A stretch of DNA of 18,484 nt, from assembly GCA_934875675.1 (NCBI GenBank), contig CAKXIK010000049.1, positions 1-18,484 on the forward strand, given 5' to 3'. Under the pieces are notes generated by a model. That model saw only the letters and a list, made by a program, of their open reading frames with translations, did not search any database and was not told where the DNA came from. A program made the translations under genes and the position numbers. This document shows, piece by piece, positions 16,122 through 18,484 of this stretch. The stretch is from an uncultured bacterium. Its GTDB lineage: Bacteria; Bacillota; Clostridia; Oscillospirales; Acutalibacteraceae. Within the stretch, counting starts at the first letter, position 1, and every line of letters starts with the position of its first letter.

Positions 16122-18470
16122 TTATTCTATTTTCGTTATATATTGAAGGTTAGATCGATAGGTGTTGCTGCGAAATTCCTTTGGAGTTACACCATAGGCG
16201 GCTTTGAACCGGCTGATGAAATATTGTGGGGTAGAGTATCCCATTGTTTCGGAAATTTCTTCAATTCGCATGGAGGAATTAAGCAGCAAATTTTTACATT
16301 CATTTAGTCGAAATTGAATTACATAATCGATAAATGTAACGCCAAGCTCTGTTTTAAAGATTTTACTCAAATGGCTTGGACTCATTTTCAGATAATCTGC
16401 GACTAATTGCAGGGACAGATCTCGATTGCGGATATTTTTTTGAATATAAGCCTCTGCATATTTTACCTGCTCATGGTTTGCTGCAGTACGTTTCAGATCC
16501 ATAGTTTCAAAAAAAATATTAATTGCATTCCGATATAAATATTCAAATTTATTTAAACAAGGCGCTTGTATTGCCTGATCCATTAATACCCCAGCATCTT
16601 TAATAGCCATTTTTTGAGATGCATTGATAAAAGCAGAGGCACAGTGTTGTAAAGAGATATTGATGGTAGTAAAAGAATAATGCATGGAACGCAGTTCATC
16701 CATTATTTGAGTAAAAGTTTTCAGAACCTTCTCAAGATTCAGAGAAGCAAAAGCATCTCTTAGTTGTTGAATGAGTTGAATATTTGGTTCCTGCCCGCTT
16801 CGTTCAAGAGGTCCGTAATCGCTAAAGAATAAAATTTTGCGATCCGAAAACAAAAAAAAGTATGGAAGCCCCAGAGATGCCTGTTCGCAGGAGACAGATA
16901 TTTTTTTTATGCTTTCAACGGTTTCACCAACTGTGATTTGAGCGATTTGACTGTTTTCTTTTTGCCATAACAATAAAAGTGATTTTATTTGAGAAAAATC
17001 GAAATCAAAATTCAACAAAAAAAAGCACGTATCTTTTCTTGGAATATCAAACAGCAGTACATGATTTGATTCAAACGTACGATGCATCGTTTCACAAATC
17101 AGTTCTTTCCACTTATCAAAAAATTTTTCTTTGGTCATATCGGTACAATTCGGTTGAATACCGATGACACAGAATTTTGAAAAAGGAAATTCGAATTCAA
17201 TCAAGTGCATTTGATCAATCATTTCCTGTGTGTTCCATTGAGAAGAAAATAGTAAATCGCTTAGAAGCATGTCTTGTACAAGAGGAGTTATTTCTTTCAG
17301 ACGTGTCATCTGATTGGATATTTCCACAGAAAGGGTATTCAGGTTTAACGGTGTATGGCTTGCTTCAACCTTTTTTCGTCGGTTCATTCGTCGGCAAAGT
17401 GCTTCCAAAGCGCGAATCGGTGAAGAAAGAATGGATGTGGGGATCAGCGACAGCAAGGCACCTGACAAAAGGGTACATAAGGCAATGATGAGAATGGTAT
17501 GTGTCAGTTTTTCTCCTGCCATTCCAATGCTATTAAGAGATGTAAATGTTATATATTTCCAGTTACTGTAAGCAGATCGGGAAAAGGAACAAAGAGAAGG
17601 AACCCCATGAATTGAAATCACAGAATTATTTTTTTGATCAAGATTAGACAATTGGTCGCTAAGTGCTGAAATATTTTTGCCAAGAAACGTTTTGTCCGTG
17701 TAAGAAACAATCATTCCGGTGTCATCACAAATTACCAGAGAATCCAGAGAATCCGGGGACGCTTGTTGAATGCTCTGATAAAAGGTGTTTTCATCCAATG
17801 CAAGAATTACAGCACCGCCGTATCCTCCAAGGTGTTCAATTTTGCGTACAAGATAAATTACATTTTGAAATTCCAGAATTTCAGATTGCTCCGAATCTAC
17901 AGGATTCCACTGTTTCATTACACACCAATAGGTATTTTGGTTGGAATGTTCAATCAGTTTTTTGCAGTTATCCAAAAGGTTTGCATTGTCACGGTAACCA
18001 TAACCAGGAGCTTCTACGCCGTCAGAGCAGATATACAGCTGGTTTTTTTCAAAATAGAAACCGGCTGAAAGCAACATGGGATTGAGAGTTTTGATCGTTT
18101 TACAGTACTTCAAAACAGAACTCATATCATAAATATTCTGATTCATATCCTCTGTAAAATAGTAGGTAATGGTCTTATTGGAAAAGGTATCTTCCAGCAT
18201 CCGAATTGAAAGATCATTTATTTTGTTAAATACAAGATTGTCAATGGTATTTTTAAATTGAAAAAGTACGCGGTCGTTTTCTTTAATAGAGGCTTCTTTT
18301 ACTGTGTTTTGTACGATATTGTATGAAACAAATCCCATTCCGGAAACGCAGAGCAGGATCAAGGCCAGATAGGAACCAAGGAGCTTGATAAAATAATTTT
18401 GCCCTGCTTCTGCGTTGTAAATAGATATGACCCATCTACCCGAAAAAAAAAGATATGGTAACAATCGCAT
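16122..18470 (-). CDS. Second membrane-bound AraC-family sensor-regulator, N-terminus suspect
   Basis: 782 residues as read. Membrane helices at about 24-53 and 322-347 enclose an extracytoplasmic Cache-like sensor domain. A long linker follows, and a C-terminal AraC DNA-binding domain lies at about 672-770, with MSPSHLSKIFKTELGVTF and GYSTPQYFISRFKAAYGVTP. It has the same architecture as the plus-strand regulator, but the sequences differ throughout outside family motifs. The first 21 residues (MRLLPYLFFSGRWVISIYNAE) are encoded by the 77-nt terminal inverted repeat, have no convincing ribosome-binding site and no equivalent in the other sensor; the natural start is probably a short basic segment just before QNYFIKLLGSYL. 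The true 5' end may therefore be missing or replaced. Its control target may be a transporter beyond the window or the genes to its left. Confidence 0.85.
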   Translation of the reverse strand: MRLLPYLFFSGRWVISIYNAEAGQNYFIKLLGSYLALILLCVSGMGFVSYNIVQNTVKEASIKENDRVLFQFKNTIDNLVFNKINDLSIRMLEDTFSNKTITYYFTEDMNQNIYDMSSVLKYCKTIKTLNPMLLSAGFYFEKNQLYICSDGVEAPGYGYRDNANLLDNCKKLIEHSNQNTYWCVMKQWNPVDSEQSEILEFQNVIYLVRKIEHLGGYGGAVILALDENTFYQSIQQASPDSLDSLVICDDTGMIVSYTDKTFLGKNISALSDQLSNLDQKNNSVISIHGVPSLCSFSRSAYSNWKYITFTSLNSIGMAGEKLTHTILIIALCTLLSGALLSLIPTSILSSPIRALEALCRRMNRRKKVEASHTPLNLNTLSVEISNQMTRLKEITPLVQDMLLSDLLFSSQWNTQEMIDQMHLIEFEFPFSKFCVIGIQPNCTDMTKEKFFDKWKELICETMHRTFESNHVLLFDIPRKDTCFFLLNFDFDFSQIKSLLLLWQKENSQIAQITVGETVESIKKISVSCEQASLGLPYFFLFSDRKILFFSDYGPLERSGQEPNIQLIQQLRDAFASLNLEKVLKTFTQIMDELRSMHYSFTTINISLQHCASAFINASQKMAIKDAGVLMDQAIQAPCLNKFEYLYRNAINIFFETMDLKRTAANHEQVKYAEAYIQKNIRNRDLSLQLVADYLKMSPSHLSKIFKTELGVTFIDYVIQFRLNECKNLLLNSSMRIEEISETMGYSTPQYFISRFKAAYGVTPKEFRSNTYRSNLQYITKIE

Positions 18471-18484
18471 TTCAAAGCCTTAGA
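18408..18484. repeat. Right copy of 77-nt terminal inverted repeat
   Basis: Exact reverse complement of bases 2-78. It covers the first 21 codons of the minus-strand AraC-type gene as read, with identity ending at the GAA codon before GCAGGG. Whether it is genuine gene sequence, part of an inserted element, or an assembly overlap cannot be decided from the window alone. Confidence 0.9.

Overview
The window looks like a carbohydrate-utilization locus from a low-to-moderate G+C Gram-positive anaerobe, most likely a gut-type member of the Clostridia (Oscillospiraceae/Lachnospiraceae-like). This is inferred from AG-rich Shine-Dalgarno sites, a lipobox solute-binding protein, LplB/YtcP-type permeases, very large membrane-bound AraC-type sensors and a C-terminal PxTG-type wall-sorting signal. 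No taxonomic marker gene is present. Eight plus-strand genes are followed by one convergent minus-strand gene, and no RNA gene, transposase, integrase or CRISPR array is visible.

Layout. (1) 108-5261: a regulated operon with a sigma-A-like promoter (108-135), a 20-bp CG-centred palindrome just downstream that looks like a LacI-family operator (141-160), a GHL6/GH151-like putative alpha-L-fucosidase, a LacI-family regulator, a DUF4838 protein and a strong terminator (5215-5261). Both enzyme-like proteins lack signal peptides and should be cytoplasmic. (2) 5262-8767: an AT-rich promoter region and a large secreted protein with three tandem discoidin-like repeats, a DUF4855 domain and a QPQTG wall anchor. 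(3) 8768-9010: an intergenic stretch holding a short coding-like remnant that may be a gene tail. (4) 9011-12552: two ABC permeases and a lipoprotein solute-binding protein, with no ATPase gene. (5) 12646-16034: a membrane AraC-type sensor-regulator and a calcineurin-like metallophosphoesterase. (6) 16079-16118: a perfect bidirectional terminator. (7) 16122-18470, minus strand: a second membrane AraC-type sensor-regulator whose N-terminus is suspect.

Working model (inference): the wall-anchored DUF4855 protein binds or processes a glycan at the surface. The lipoprotein and two permeases import the resulting oligosaccharide, powered by an ATPase encoded elsewhere. The cytoplasmic GHL6/GH151-like and DUF4838 proteins trim it. 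The LacI protein senses an internal sugar, and the two AraC sensors sense an extracellular ligand. The three enzyme-like proteins come from families with little or no biochemical characterization, so the substrate cannot be read from sequence; fucose is a guess resting only on the GH151 resemblance.

The two window ends carry the same 77-nt sequence in inverted orientation (2-78 and 18408-18484). This is either the edge of a longer repeat flanking the locus or a k-mer overlap left by assembly. It also supplies the first 21 codons of the minus-strand gene, so that N-terminus should not be trusted.
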